Positions 8,197 to 16,800 of a DNA stretch of 64,000 bases are shown in pieces. Source of the stretch: Amycolatopsis sp. WQ 127309 (lineage in GTDB: Bacteria; Actinomycetota; Actinomycetes; Mycobacteriales; Pseudonocardiaceae); the NCBI RefSeq assembly GCF_023023025.1, contig NZ_CP095481.1:7019001-7083000 (forward strand), in the 5' to 3' direction. The position numbers and the translations under genes are program-made. Under the pieces are notes generated by a model, which was not told where the DNA came from, ran no database searches, and saw only the letters and a list, made by a program, of their open reading frames with translations. Positions within the stretch are counted from its first letter, which is position 1; each line of letters starts with the position of its first letter.

Positions 8197-8967
8197 GTGA
8201 GTTCCGCCCACACCCGCTCCACGGTCGCTCTCATCACCGGCGGCAGCCGGGGCGTCGGTCGCGACACCGCGTTGCGTCTCGCCCAGGACGGCACCGACGT
8301 CGTCATCACCTATCGCAGCCACCCCGGCGAGGCGCACGCCGTCGTCGCCGAGTTACGGGCGCTTGGACGCAAGGCCGAGGCGCTTCACCTCGATGTTGCC
8401 GACCTGACTTCGTTCCCCGCGTTCACGGCGGCCCTGCGTGCGGCCCTGCGCACCACGTGGGACCGCGCCGATCTCGACCACCTCGTGAACAACGCGGGCC
8501 ACGGCAGCCTGGTTCCGTTCGCCGAGGTCACCGAGGCCGACTTCGACCATCTGATGAACGTGCACCTCAAAGGCGTGTTCTTCCTGACCCAGCAGCTGCT
8601 GCCGCTGCTGCGTGACGGCGGCCGGATCGTCAACGTGTCCTCCGCGCTCACCCGCTTCTCCAACCCCGGCATGTCCGCTTACGCGATCATGAAGGCCGGT
8701 GTGGAGATGCTGACCCGCTACCTCGCCCTCGAGCTCGGTCCGCGCGGCATCACGGCCAACGCCGTCGCTCCCGGAGCCACCGCGACCGACTTCGCCGGTG
8801 GCTACGCCGGAAGCCCCCAAGGGCGGGAAGCGATCGCCGGCATTACGGCGCTCGGCCGCACCGGGGAACCGGGCGACATCGGGGGCGTCATCTCGGCGCT
8901 GCTGGATGATCGGACCGGTTGGATCACTGGGCAGCGCGTCGAGGCCAGCGGCGGCGCGCTGCTCTGA
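8197..8967 (+). CDS. short-chain dehydrogenase/reductase (SDR)
   Basis: A 256-aa classical SDR from a GTG with GAGGAG 10 bp upstream. NAD(P)-binding TGGSRGVG lies at about 14-21, NNAG at about 100-103, the catalytic Ser in VNVSS and the pair SAYAIMKAG (Tyr-xxx-Lys) at about 163-168. The Arg after the Gly-rich motif and the R in TYRSH suggest NADPH preference. It is co-directional with the exporter and followed by an AsnC regulator, so a small detoxification operon is plausible. The substrate is unknown. Confidence 0.85.
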   Translation: MSSAHTRSTVALITGGSRGVGRDTALRLAQDGTDVVITYRSHPGEAHAVVAELRALGRKAEALHLDVADLTSFPAFTAALRAALRTTWDRADLDHLVNNAGHGSLVPFAEVTEADFDHLMNVHLKGVFFLTQQLLPLLRDGGRIVNVSSALTRFSNPGMSAYAIMKAGVEMLTRYLALELGPRGITANAVAPGATATDFAGGYAGSPQGREAIAGITALGRTGEPGDIGGVISALLDDRTGWITGQRVEASGGALL

Positions 8968-9029
8968 GCCCGGACCCCCGGCCGAGGCCACACCGGCGCG
9001 GCCGGGGCACCTATCGTCGAGGAGTGCCC

Positions 9030-10067
9030 ATGGTGACCACCCGGTCCGAGCTGGACCAGGACGACTACCGGATCATCCGCGCCCTGCAGCTGGCGCCTCG
9101 GGAGGGGTTCGCGCGGCTCGGTGAGGTGCTCGGCGTGTCGGAGGCGACCGTCGCGCGCCGCTACCGGCGGTTGCGCCAAGCCGGTGTCCTGCACGTGGCC
9201 GGTGTTGTCGACCCGGCGGCACTGGGACAGAGCGAATGGGTGGTGCGCGTCCGATGCCGCCCGGACAGCACACCGGCCATCGCGGAGGCTCTCGCCGTGC
9301 GCGACGACGTCGGCTGGGTGTCTCTCAACGCCGCGGGCTCCGAGGTGACCTGTGCGCTGCGTTCCCGCTCCGAGGCCGACCGCGAGCACCTGCTCGTCGA
9401 ACTGCTGCCGCGGGTCGCGACCGTCCTGGACATCACCGCGTCGGTCGTGATGCACGTCTTCTCGACTGGGTGCACCCGCGACTGGACCGCGCTCGAGGTT
9501 GCCCTCACCCCTCAGGAAACCCTCGCACTCGGCGGTGCGGTGAGCCGTCGGCCCCCGCAGCCCCCGACCACCCTGCAGCCGCAGGACGAGGCCATCCTGT
9601 CCGCCCTCGCCGCCGACGGCCGGGCCACGCACGTCGAACTCGCCACGGCTGCGGACATCAGCCCCGCTCGCGCCGCTCGGCGCGTACAGGCACTGCTGGA
9701 GTCCGGGGTCCTGCACCTGGACGTGGCACTGTCGCGAGCCGCGCTGGGCTTCACTACGCGGGCGGACTTGTGGCTGCAGGTGGCCCCGAGTGCGGTGCGT
9801 GCCGTGGGCAAGGAGCTGAGCGCCATGCCGGAGGTCGCCTTCGCTGCCGGGATCTCCGGCACCCACAACATGCACGCCGCCGTGAGCTGCCGCACCCTGG
9901 AGGACCTGTTCGGCTTTGTCACCGATCGCATCGGCGCGCTCGACGGCGTTCGTGTCGTCGAAGTCTCACCGGTGCTGCGGCAGCTCAAGCAGTTCAACAC
10001 ACCGATGACCGGAAACCGGCTCACTGCGCCACGGCCGAAGAAGCCATCAACGCGACGTCCCGGCTGA
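9030..10067 (+). CDS. Lrp/AsnC-type regulator with duplicated HTH and ligand domains
   Basis: A 345-aa protein, about twice the usual Lrp length. The first HTH (LGEVLGVSEATVARRYRRLR) is near residues 30-50, a RAM-like sheet domain follows, then a second winged-HTH (VELATAADISPARAARRVQAL) near 200-225 and a second ligand domain. The ATG at 9030 follows GAGGAG by 5 bp. Single-chain double Lrp proteins are frequent in actinomycetes. Its target is unknown; the adjacent SDR/exporter unit is the obvious candidate. Confidence 0.8.
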   Translation: MVTTRSELDQDDYRIIRALQLAPREGFARLGEVLGVSEATVARRYRRLRQAGVLHVAGVVDPAALGQSEWVVRVRCRPDSTPAIAEALAVRDDVGWVSLNAAGSEVTCALRSRSEADREHLLVELLPRVATVLDITASVVMHVFSTGCTRDWTALEVALTPQETLALGGAVSRRPPQPPTTLQPQDEAILSALAADGRATHVELATAADISPARAARRVQALLESGVLHLDVALSRAALGFTTRADLWLQVAPSAVRAVGKELSAMPEVAFAAGISGTHNMHAAVSCRTLEDLFGFVTDRIGALDGVRVVEVSPVLRQLKQFNTPMTGNRLTAPRPKKPSTRRPG

Positions 10068-10638
10068 ACCCTGCCGCTGCCGCAGACGCCTCACGTCTCC
10101 GCCGCCCGGGATCACGCCGAAGGCCCATGCCGGTGTGGCGCCAAGCGGTGCTGTCGGCGGTTCTCGCTGCGTTTCCCGTCAGAGGTGTTCGGACCGCCTG
10201 AGACGACTGACCACCACCGGCAGCCCCGTCGACGGGTTCGCGGATCGCGTCAGCGCCCAGCCGCACGTGTGTGCCGGGCTACTCCGCCGACGTCGCAATA
10301 CTGGTGGACGCCGGCCGGGTCGTGGCGTCCTACGCCCGTTCCCGGGCGTCGACGATCCGCGAACGGATCTTTGGCGACCAGTGGCTGGCCGACCGGTAGT
10401 GCGGGTTGGCGTCGAGCGGTCGAACTGCTCTTGTTGCCAGGCGCCGACACGATCGGCGCCACGGCCGTAGCCGGACTGAGAAGCCTGGCGTGTTCGGCCG
10501 CCCTGTCGTGTGCATTCGGCACAGTTCGCATGGTGGTGACCGTCGGCGGACGACACGGGCCTAAGTATTCGGGCGGGCCGACCTCATGGGGCCGGCTGAC
10601 CGCCCACGTCAACGGGAGATCCTTTGTGGATCGGGGCG
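10068..10638. other. gap with a possible coding remnant
   Basis: This lies between two convergent AsnC genes. No complete gene was found. A plus-strand reading ending at a TAG near 10400 contains a protein-like stretch (ADVAILVDAGRVVASYARSR) that resembles no family I can name and has no start or Shine-Dalgarno; it may be a decayed gene end. Confidence 0.25.
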
Positions 10639-11625
10639 TCAGGTGACCACGAGACGTCCGTCGCGGACGCGGGTCCCGGCCTGTTTGAGCCGGTGCAGCA
10701 CTGGTACGACTTCTACCTGGCGTACTCCGGAAAGTGTCCCGACCTTGGTGGTGACGAAGGTGTAGAGCGCATCCAAGTCCCGGCAGGTCACCGTGACCAG
10801 CAGGTTCGCCATTCCGGTCACAGCGGCGGTGAATGTCGTCTCCGGTTGTAGCGACAGCTCTTTGCCGGTCTCGTCGAGATCCGAAGGAGTAACGGTGAGC
10901 CAGAGGTAAGCGACGGCGTCGAAGCCGAACTGCTGGGGTGCGAGGTCGGTGGACACATGCGCGGTCCCGGTCGACAGCAGTTCCTCGAGCCGAGCCGAGA
11001 CGCGGGACTGCGGCCAACCGGTCGCGCGGGCAAGCGCGACCGCGCCTGCGCGACCGTCCTTCGCCAGCTCGGCGAACAACGCGGCGTCCTCGTCGCGGAT
11101 CACAGACCCAGGATGCGGGGTCTTCAGCGGCGCCCTCGGGCGTGTTTCGCACAGCTTCGAAAGTTGCTCATCACCGAGAGGTGAATCGAACGCCATCCAC
11201 TTCCGGTCGGTCCCGACGTGCATGTGCAGTGCGGCGAACGCGGTGAAGCTCAGAACCTGGCTGGTGCGGGGCAGCCGGTGGAGCACCGAGCCACGGGCAC
11301 GGCTGGGGTCGCTGAAGGCCACGCAGATGATCTCAGAGCCGCCAGAGGTGATGCTCACCCAGGAGACGTCTTCGCGGGCGGCCATTACCTCGGCCAACGC
11401 TTCGGCGGCGTCAGGCCGGCATTGAATTCGCACGAACCACCGCTTCAGGCCGAGTGCGCGCTCGTTCGCGAGTACCTGCACCCGCAGGACGCCGTTGGCG
11501 CGTAGAGCACGGTACCGCCGCGCAACCGTCTGCTCCGAGACTCCCAAGACGTCGGCGATCCGACGGAAGGGAGCTCGTCCATCTCTCAGCAGACATTGCA
11601 CGATCTGATGATCAACGGCTTCCAT
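10639..11625 (-). CDS. Lrp/AsnC-type regulator, second double-domain copy
   Basis: A 328-aa paralogue of the regulator at 9030 with the same plan: HTH (ADVLGVSEQTVARRYRALR) at residues about 23-42, RAM-like domain, second HTH (ALARATGWPQSRVSARLEELL) near 195-217, second RAM-like domain ending in GVRQVEVVPVLHRLKQAG. It is divergent from the aldo-keto reductase at 11757, 131 bp away, and probably controls it. No strong Shine-Dalgarno precedes the ATG at 11625. Confidence 0.8.
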   Translation of the reverse strand: MEAVDHQIVQCLLRDGRAPFRRIADVLGVSEQTVARRYRALRANGVLRVQVLANERALGLKRWFVRIQCRPDAAEALAEVMAAREDVSWVSITSGGSEIICVAFSDPSRARGSVLHRLPRTSQVLSFTAFAALHMHVGTDRKWMAFDSPLGDEQLSKLCETRPRAPLKTPHPGSVIRDEDAALFAELAKDGRAGAVALARATGWPQSRVSARLEELLSTGTAHVSTDLAPQQFGFDAVAYLWLTVTPSDLDETGKELSLQPETTFTAAVTGMANLLVTVTCRDLDALYTFVTTKVGTLSGVRQVEVVPVLHRLKQAGTRVRDGRLVVT

Positions 11626-11633
11626 GCTGGAAG

Positions 11634-11656
11634 ATTACCGCCTTGATCGCCGTAAT
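11634..11656. promoter_or_regulatory. possible AsnC operator in divergent promoter
   Basis: ATTAC-CGCC-TTGAT-CGCC-GTAAT just upstream of the AsnC-type gene has inverted outer arms (ATTAC/GTAAT) and a repeated CGCC. The position fits autoregulation and control of the divergent reductase. The symmetry is partial. Confidence 0.3.
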
Positions 11657-11756
11657 GGCGAAGGATCGAAGCCGAACGTGTGTCCAACGTGGGTCTCTGC
11701 CCGCCGGTGTCGCGATGCTGAGGTTGTCAGACACGCAGTGAACGGAAGCGCCCTTC

Positions 11757-12650
11757 ATGACCGACACCATCCCGGCCGGCAGCGTCAGGCTCGCCGGAGA
11801 CCTCAAGCTCACCCGGATGGGTTATGGCGCCATCCAGCTCGCCGGCCCGATGGCGTGGGGGCCGCCGAGAGACCGCAATGCGGCGATGGCGGTCCTGCGC
11901 ACGGTCGTCGAGTGCGGCATCACCCACATCGACACCAGCGACTACTACGGGCCGCACGCGGTCAACTGCCTCATCCACGAGACGTTGTACCCGTATCCCG
12001 AAGACCTGCATATCGTCACCAAGGTCGGCGCTCGCCGGGGACCGGGCAATTCGTGGCCGGAGGCCGTCTCCCGCGCCGACCTGGTGCAGGCCGTGCACGA
12101 CAACCTCGAGCACCTCGAGCTGCCGGTGCTGGACCTGGTCAATCTGCGGATGACCGGCACACGCGATGCGGACGACATCGCCGAGCCGTTCTCCGTGCTG
12201 GCCGAACTGCAGCAGGAGGGGCTGATCAAGCATCTGGGTGTCAGCAACGTGAGCGCGGATCAGGTCGAGGTGGCGCAGAAGATCGCTCCGGTTGTGTCGG
12301 TGCAGAACTCCTACAACCTGGTCATGCGCCGCGACGACGACCTCGTCGACCTCTGCGCTGAGCGGGGTATTGCCTTCGTGCCGTTCTTCCCCCTCGGCGG
12401 CTTCCGTCCGCTGCAGTCCAGGGCATTGGAGAAGGTTGCCGCTGATCTGGGGTACACGCCGTTGCAGGTCGCCCTAGCCTGGCTGCTGCAGCGCTCGGCG
12501 ACGATACTGCTGATCCCCGGTACGTCATCGGTCGACCATCTGCGTGAGAACTTCGCTGCGGCAAGCATCGAGCTCCCTCCTTCTGCGGTCACCGAGCTGG
12601 ACTCCCTGGGCGACAGAGCCTTCAAAGCCGCAGGAGAGGGTTTGAACTGA
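11757..12650 (+). CDS. aldo-keto reductase
   Basis: A 297-aa TIM-barrel oxidoreductase. Catalytic Asp59 (HIDT), Tyr64 (DYYG) and Lys89 (VTKVG) are present. The fourth tetrad position, usually His, reads Asn here (LDLVNLRM) whereas the paralogue at 25166 has His (LDLVHLRM). The C-terminal NADP-binding segment IPGTSSVDHLREN is intact. It reduces an aldehyde or ketone with NADPH; the substrate is unknown. It is divergent from the double AsnC regulator. Confidence 0.85.
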   Translation: MTDTIPAGSVRLAGDLKLTRMGYGAIQLAGPMAWGPPRDRNAAMAVLRTVVECGITHIDTSDYYGPHAVNCLIHETLYPYPEDLHIVTKVGARRGPGNSWPEAVSRADLVQAVHDNLEHLELPVLDLVNLRMTGTRDADDIAEPFSVLAELQQEGLIKHLGVSNVSADQVEVAQKIAPVVSVQNSYNLVMRRDDDLVDLCAERGIAFVPFFPLGGFRPLQSRALEKVAADLGYTPLQVALAWLLQRSATILLIPGTSSVDHLRENFAAASIELPPSAVTELDSLGDRAFKAAGEGLN

Positions 12651-12666
12651 CGTCAGGTCAGTCCAC

Positions 12667-12690
12667 CTCCCGCCGTCGGGCTATCGGGAG
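12667..12690. terminator. weak hairpin between convergent genes
   Basis: CTCCCG and CGGGAG arms 12 nt apart, at the convergent ends of the reductase and DUF998 genes. The stem is short, so it is only a candidate. Confidence 0.3.
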
Positions 12691-13370
12691 TCGATGACCC
12701 GCGCGGTAGTAGTGGCAAACTGCTCGCGGGCCCTCCGCAACGGGGCAGCGAGGATAACGAGAGCCACGATTTCGGTAAGCGCCATTCCTCGCTCCACCAG
12801 GCCGAGCGGAATAATCTCCCACCAGCGTTCACCGTTTACGGCAGCGACCACGATCGCACCGATGATTACTGCGAACCAACCAAGAGAAACGGCCCCGAGC
12901 AGTCGTACGATGAAGGCTCGGCGGACAGGCCGCGGGAACGCGGCGCGCGCTCCTGTGAGGACTGCCACCGGCAAGCAAACGAAGGCCACCACGCTCGCGA
13001 TTCGGTGGAGCGTTCCACCCAGATGGGATCCGGTTTCGACCGCCCAGTTGGTTCTGGGAAACGTGACGATCACCAGAAGGCCGATCGTCCACAAAGCACC
13101 AAAGGTCGCGGAGATCACGGGCAGCCGGTTCTGGATCCGAAGCGCGGTGAAGCACAGCGCGGAGCCGGCGGCGACCAGGAGTACGGCGAGGTCGAACAGC
13201 CATGCACCCTTACTCAGGCCGTACTGGCTGATGGTCTGGCTGGTCACGCTGATGTCATTCGTAAGGGGAATCAGTCCCAGTGTCAGGATGAGGACGGCTC
13301 CGACGAAGAGCGCGCCGACGCCTGACAGCGCAGTGACATCAGCTCGGCGGCCGAGGGCGACGGTGATCAT
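12681..13370 (-). CDS. DUF998 family membrane protein
   Basis: About 229 aa from the ATG at 13370 (a GTG two codons earlier is equally possible). Six hydrophobic helices with short loops; PLTNDISVTSQTISQYGL after the first helix and ALRIQ, FPRTNWAVETGSHLGGTLHRIAS later are characteristic of DUF998 proteins. The biochemical role is unknown. It is a monocistronic minus-strand gene convergent with the reductase. Confidence 0.7.
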   Translation of the reverse strand: MITVALGRRADVTALSGVGALFVGAVLILTLGLIPLTNDISVTSQTISQYGLSKGAWLFDLAVLLVAAGSALCFTALRIQNRLPVISATFGALWTIGLLVIVTFPRTNWAVETGSHLGGTLHRIASVVAFVCLPVAVLTGARAAFPRPVRRAFIVRLLGAVSLGWFAVIIGAIVVAAVNGERWWEIIPLGLVERGMALTEIVALVILAAPLRRAREQFATTTARVIDSR

Positions 13371-13809
13371 ATGCACGAGCGTAGCCGGATATCATGCGAC
13401 TTTCTCGACAAGGAAACTGTCGATTTGCTGTGGGCGTGCTCGGCTGTTTCCGGGACGGTGTGGGCGAGCTGGAGGATCGGCCTTCCGTTGCGGCCGATTG
13501 TGAAGGATCGACACGTGATTCGGCGGTCGACGCGTCCGGATCCTTCGGCGGACGGCATGACGGACTTCGCTGGGAGAAGTGTCTGTCTCGGTCTGGTCGT
13601 GTACCGGATCACACCGCAGTTTCGGTTGGTTCACTGTCTCGGCGGGACCGACCCGCGTTGGTGCACCCGAGGATCGCCGTCGGTCTGCCACGGGATGTGA
13701 CGGCGATCCTCGGCGCCGGAAGGATGAGCCGTACGGCCCCTGAGTGCAGGGACCGTACGGCGGGTCGTCACCGGAACGTTCGACTGGGAATCGCCGGCGG
13801 TGTCTGAAT
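13371..13809. other. gap downstream of the GH30 gene
   Basis: About 440 bp with several overlapping short open readings but no recognisable family or Shine-Dalgarno. It contains the hairpin at 13728-13761. Confidence 0.4.
13728..13761. terminator. strong hairpin downstream of GH30
   Basis: Arms GCCGTACGG (13728-13736) and CCGTACGGC (13753-13761), continued inside by CCCT/AGGG after one mismatch, around a 6-nt loop. It lies about 110 bp beyond the GH30 stop and probably terminates that transcript. Confidence 0.6.
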
Positions 13810-13872
13810 CCGGTAGTGGCCGTCCACCGCTGATCGGGGTGCGCCGAAGCTGCCACACAGCTGCACTGTGGT
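13810..13872 (-). pseudogene. fossil of a ricin-type (CBM13) lectin repeat after GH30
   Basis: Directly after the GH30 stop, one frame reads TTVQLCGSFGAP and the next reads QRWTATTG. Together these match a ricin-B repeat (TTVQLW...GAxNQRWTATTG). The Cys-Leu-Asp-Val start of such a repeat is missing and the two parts are one frame apart, so a carbohydrate-binding tail was apparently deleted and frameshifted. Confidence 0.5.
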
Positions 13873-13873
13873 G

Positions 13874-15355
13874 TCACCCACCGGTGACGGTACCGCTCCT
13901 GGCGCCGTCCGCCGTCCACCTGAAGGTCGCCATCGCGCCGCCGGGCAGCGAGTAGCCGAACGACTGTCCGTTGTAGGACACCCGGAAGTTCTGTGTACCA
14001 CCGGTGTTGAGCGCGACGAGCACGATCGAGCCGTCCGGGTTGCGGAAAGCGACGTTCTGGATGCCGCCGTCCCCGTAGCCCGTCGAGTCGATCCGCGCAG
14101 CGCCGGGCTGAACGAACTTGCTCAAGTGGCCCAGGACGTAGTACTCGGCGTTGTAGGTGACGTTGCCGCCATTGACGGTGGCCACGCCCGTGCAGTTGGT
14201 GCAACTGCCGATCACCGGGCCGTGGTTGCCGTCGAGCGCCATGTTCCACGTCGTTACGGTGCGCGCCCAGTTGCGGGTGGCGCCGATCGCGAGATTGGTG
14301 CCTTGCCAGCGCAGCGAGTCCGCGAAGGTGTTGCCCGATTCCGTGCCCGAGCACTCGGTGAAGAAGATGTCCTTGCCGGGTTGCGCGTTGTGCACAGTGG
14401 ACTGTGCAGAGGGGTTGCCGCCGTAGCAGTGCCATGCGGAACCGGCTACGTTGCTTCCTGCGCTGTTGTTGACGGTCTGCGGGTAGCTGGTGTTGTCCCA
14501 ATTGTGGTCGTAACCGAGGATCTGGGTGTTCAACCCCGCTGCGCGCAGCTTCGGTGTCAGGGTGTTGATGATGTTCGACTGCTGCTGGGCCGACATCAGC
14601 ATGCCCGGGTAGCCCGGCGGTGAGAAGTTCGGCTCATTCTGCACGCTCATGTAGGCGATCGGCGCACCCGCGGAACCGTAGGCTTGGGCGAACCGGACCA
14701 GGTAGCTGGTGTACGCCCCGATCTGGCTGTCGCTCAGGGAGCCGCCGATGAGGTTGTTGTTCGTTTTCATCCACGCAGGCGCACTCCACGGAGTGGCCAT
14801 GATGGACAGTCGCGGGTTGAGCGAACGGGCTTGCGTGACCAACGGCAGGATGTAGGCGTTGTCGTGAGCGATCGAGAACCGGGTGAGACTGGGGTCGGCC
14901 GCGCCGTCATCGTAGGTGTAGAAGCTGCGGGAGAAGTCAGACGCGCCGATCGGCTGGCGTAACCAGCTGAGTCCGATGCCGCTGCTGGGATTGAACAGCG
15001 CGTTCATGATGCTGTTGCGCTGTGACGAGTTGGAGATGTTCCATGCCGCGGCATCGGTGAGCGATGCGCCGAAGCCGACCATTGACTGGTACCTGGCGTT
15101 GTCGTTGATCGTGATCACCGAACCGCTGCCACCGTTGCCGAATGCGACGTCACCCTGCTGCCGCAACAGATTCGATCGGTCCGCCGTGGTGAGCCAAACG
15201 CTGGCGGACGTTGCCGCGATGGCCGGAGCCGTGGGTGCTGCGAGCAAGGCTCCCGCAGTCGTGACGGCGATGGTGACCGCCGTGACCATCCGGCGTCCCG
15301 GTGACCGGTACCTCGGGGAATGACCGGCCCCGGAATGCGAAAAGGGATATGACAT
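13874..15355 (-). CDS. secreted GH30-family glycoside hydrolase
   Basis: A 493-aa enzyme from an ATG with AAGGAG at 5 bp. Residues about 20-48 form a signal peptide (VTAVTIAVTTAGALLAAP, cleavage near AIA-ATS). The barrel carries the acid/base Glu241 in SVQNEPNF and the nucleophile Glu334 in FFTECSGT, followed by the GH30 beta-domain (LGHLSKFVQPGAARID to GGAMATFRW). Relatives cleave beta-1,6-glucan, glucosylceramide or similar beta-linked glucosides. The protein ends SGTVTGG, exactly where related enzymes often continue into a ricin-type lectin, and a remnant of such a domain follows. Confidence 0.85.
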   Translation of the reverse strand: MSYPFSHSGAGHSPRYRSPGRRMVTAVTIAVTTAGALLAAPTAPAIAATSASVWLTTADRSNLLRQQGDVAFGNGGSGSVITINDNARYQSMVGFGASLTDAAAWNISNSSQRNSIMNALFNPSSGIGLSWLRQPIGASDFSRSFYTYDDGAADPSLTRFSIAHDNAYILPLVTQARSLNPRLSIMATPWSAPAWMKTNNNLIGGSLSDSQIGAYTSYLVRFAQAYGSAGAPIAYMSVQNEPNFSPPGYPGMLMSAQQQSNIINTLTPKLRAAGLNTQILGYDHNWDNTSYPQTVNNSAGSNVAGSAWHCYGGNPSAQSTVHNAQPGKDIFFTECSGTESGNTFADSLRWQGTNLAIGATRNWARTVTTWNMALDGNHGPVIGSCTNCTGVATVNGGNVTYNAEYYVLGHLSKFVQPGAARIDSTGYGDGGIQNVAFRNPDGSIVLVALNTGGTQNFRVSYNGQSFGYSLPGGAMATFRWTADGARSGTVTGG

Positions 15356-15832
15356 GCCGCTCCTTGTGTTCTGGACCGGCCGGATACGTTGCGCGCCCGG
15401 ACGGGTTCCGTGAGTTGCTGCCACAGTGGCGGCTGTCAGGCAGGCTGAGAGAAACCTCGTGAGAGGCTGCAGACATGCGGCTGCCACGTAATTCTTCGTG
15501 AGAGGAATAGTGCGGCAAGGGCCGATTGGCTGCGTGCAGTGATGCTAAAGACGGATAGCTCAGAGTGTCAAGACTGCCGCTGACCGTGACTTGGTCAGAT
15601 GCCTTTGCGACGGGGGAGTACCGCGCGCAGGCTCAGCCCCGTGCCGGCGACCGGTGGTCTGCTTTCAGGTACTGCACGATTTCCCGGTCCATCGCGTCCA
15701 CGATGGAAGAATATCGGCCATCTTACTGGCCTCGTGGCGGTTGCCGATGAGATCGCTCGAACGAGCAGGCCCCGTGGTGGCGATGCCGGGATGGTGAGGT
15801 GTGGTGGGCCGCCGACGAGAGGAGCTTGACGC
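15356..15832. promoter_or_regulatory. divergent GH30/aldo-keto reductase promoter region
   Basis: A 477-bp gap. It contains an inverted repeat CTGACC-N7-GGTCAG (15580-15598), a possible operator. No gene was found in it. Confidence 0.35.
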
Positions 15833-16693
15833 ATGTCATCGGCGTTCCTGCGAGTAGCGCGCCTGCCCGGCGGCCTGGCACTGTCAAGGATCGGGCTCGA
15901 AACGATGCGCCTCACCGGCCCGATGGCTTGGGGACGGCCGGAAAACTGGGACACGGCGATCGATGTTCTCCGCACGGCGGTCGAGGTCGGCGTCACGAAC
16001 ATCGCGACGCGCCATGAGTACGGACCACGGGTCGCGAACGACTTGATCCGGATCGCGCTGCACCCGTACCCGGAATCTCTGGTGATCTCTACGACGGTCG
16101 GCCTCGCGCGAGCTCCGGACCGCTCGTGGGCACCTTCTCTCGACACGGACTCGATCCTCCGGACCATCTACGAGAACCTCGCGCTGCTCACGGTGTCCAC
16201 GTTGGATCTCGTCCATCTGTGCGTGGCCGGCGGAGTCCCCGTCGCATCGCCGTTCCGCGTGCTCGCCGGCTTGCAGCAGGAACGTCTCATCGCCCACCTG
16301 GGACTCTGTTGTGCCGACCCCGGCCAGATCCGGGACGCGCGGGAGATCGCGCCTGTCGTTTCCGTCAGGATTCCGTGCTCCGCGGCAGTCGTGGGTAGCG
16401 AGACACAGGTCTTCTGCGCCGCGGAGGGCATCGTCCACCAGCTCTGTCACCCCTTCGCACGCCGGGAGGCGAACCAGTCGGAGGTGATTCGCGAACTCGC
16501 CGCACAGCGCGGGATCCCCGCGGGCAGGCTGTGGCTCGCGTGGTTGCTGCACCAGCACCCGTCCGCGTTGCTGGTGGTGGGAACCTCCTCGGTTGCTCAC
16601 CTGAGGGAAAACGCGGCGGCCGTCGAGACCGGCTTGGAGCAGGATCTCGTAGAGCGGCTGGCCGACATTGAACAGGCACTGGTGCGGCGGTGA
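15833..16693 (+). CDS. aldo-keto reductase paralogue lacking catalytic residues
   Basis: A 286-aa paralogue of the reductases at 11757 and 25166 (shared GPMAWG, EYGP, SWAPSL, VLAGLQQERLI, GTSSVAHLREN). The catalytic Asp is Ala58 (NIATRHEYGP in place of HIDTSDYYGP) and the catalytic Lys is Thr88 (STTVG in place of TKVG), while Tyr63 remains. The otherwise conserved HLGVSNVS core is changed to HLGLCCAD. The frame is fully open with GAGGAG 9 bp upstream, so it is either a pseudoenzyme with a binding or sensing role or an early-stage decaying gene. Confidence 0.75.
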   Translation: MSSAFLRVARLPGGLALSRIGLETMRLTGPMAWGRPENWDTAIDVLRTAVEVGVTNIATRHEYGPRVANDLIRIALHPYPESLVISTTVGLARAPDRSWAPSLDTDSILRTIYENLALLTVSTLDLVHLCVAGGVPVASPFRVLAGLQQERLIAHLGLCCADPGQIRDAREIAPVVSVRIPCSAAVVGSETQVFCAAEGIVHQLCHPFARREANQSEVIRELAAQRGIPAGRLWLAWLLHQHPSALLVVGTSSVAHLRENAAAVETGLEQDLVERLADIEQALVRR

Positions 16694-16800
16694 AGGTCTC
16701 CGAAGAAAACTCACCGCCGGAGCCGTCCTCGTGCTGCCTTCCTGGCGCCAGGCCGGTGGCGAGTGGCCGAGGGGGACGGTCTGGCCACGCGCCACCGGTG

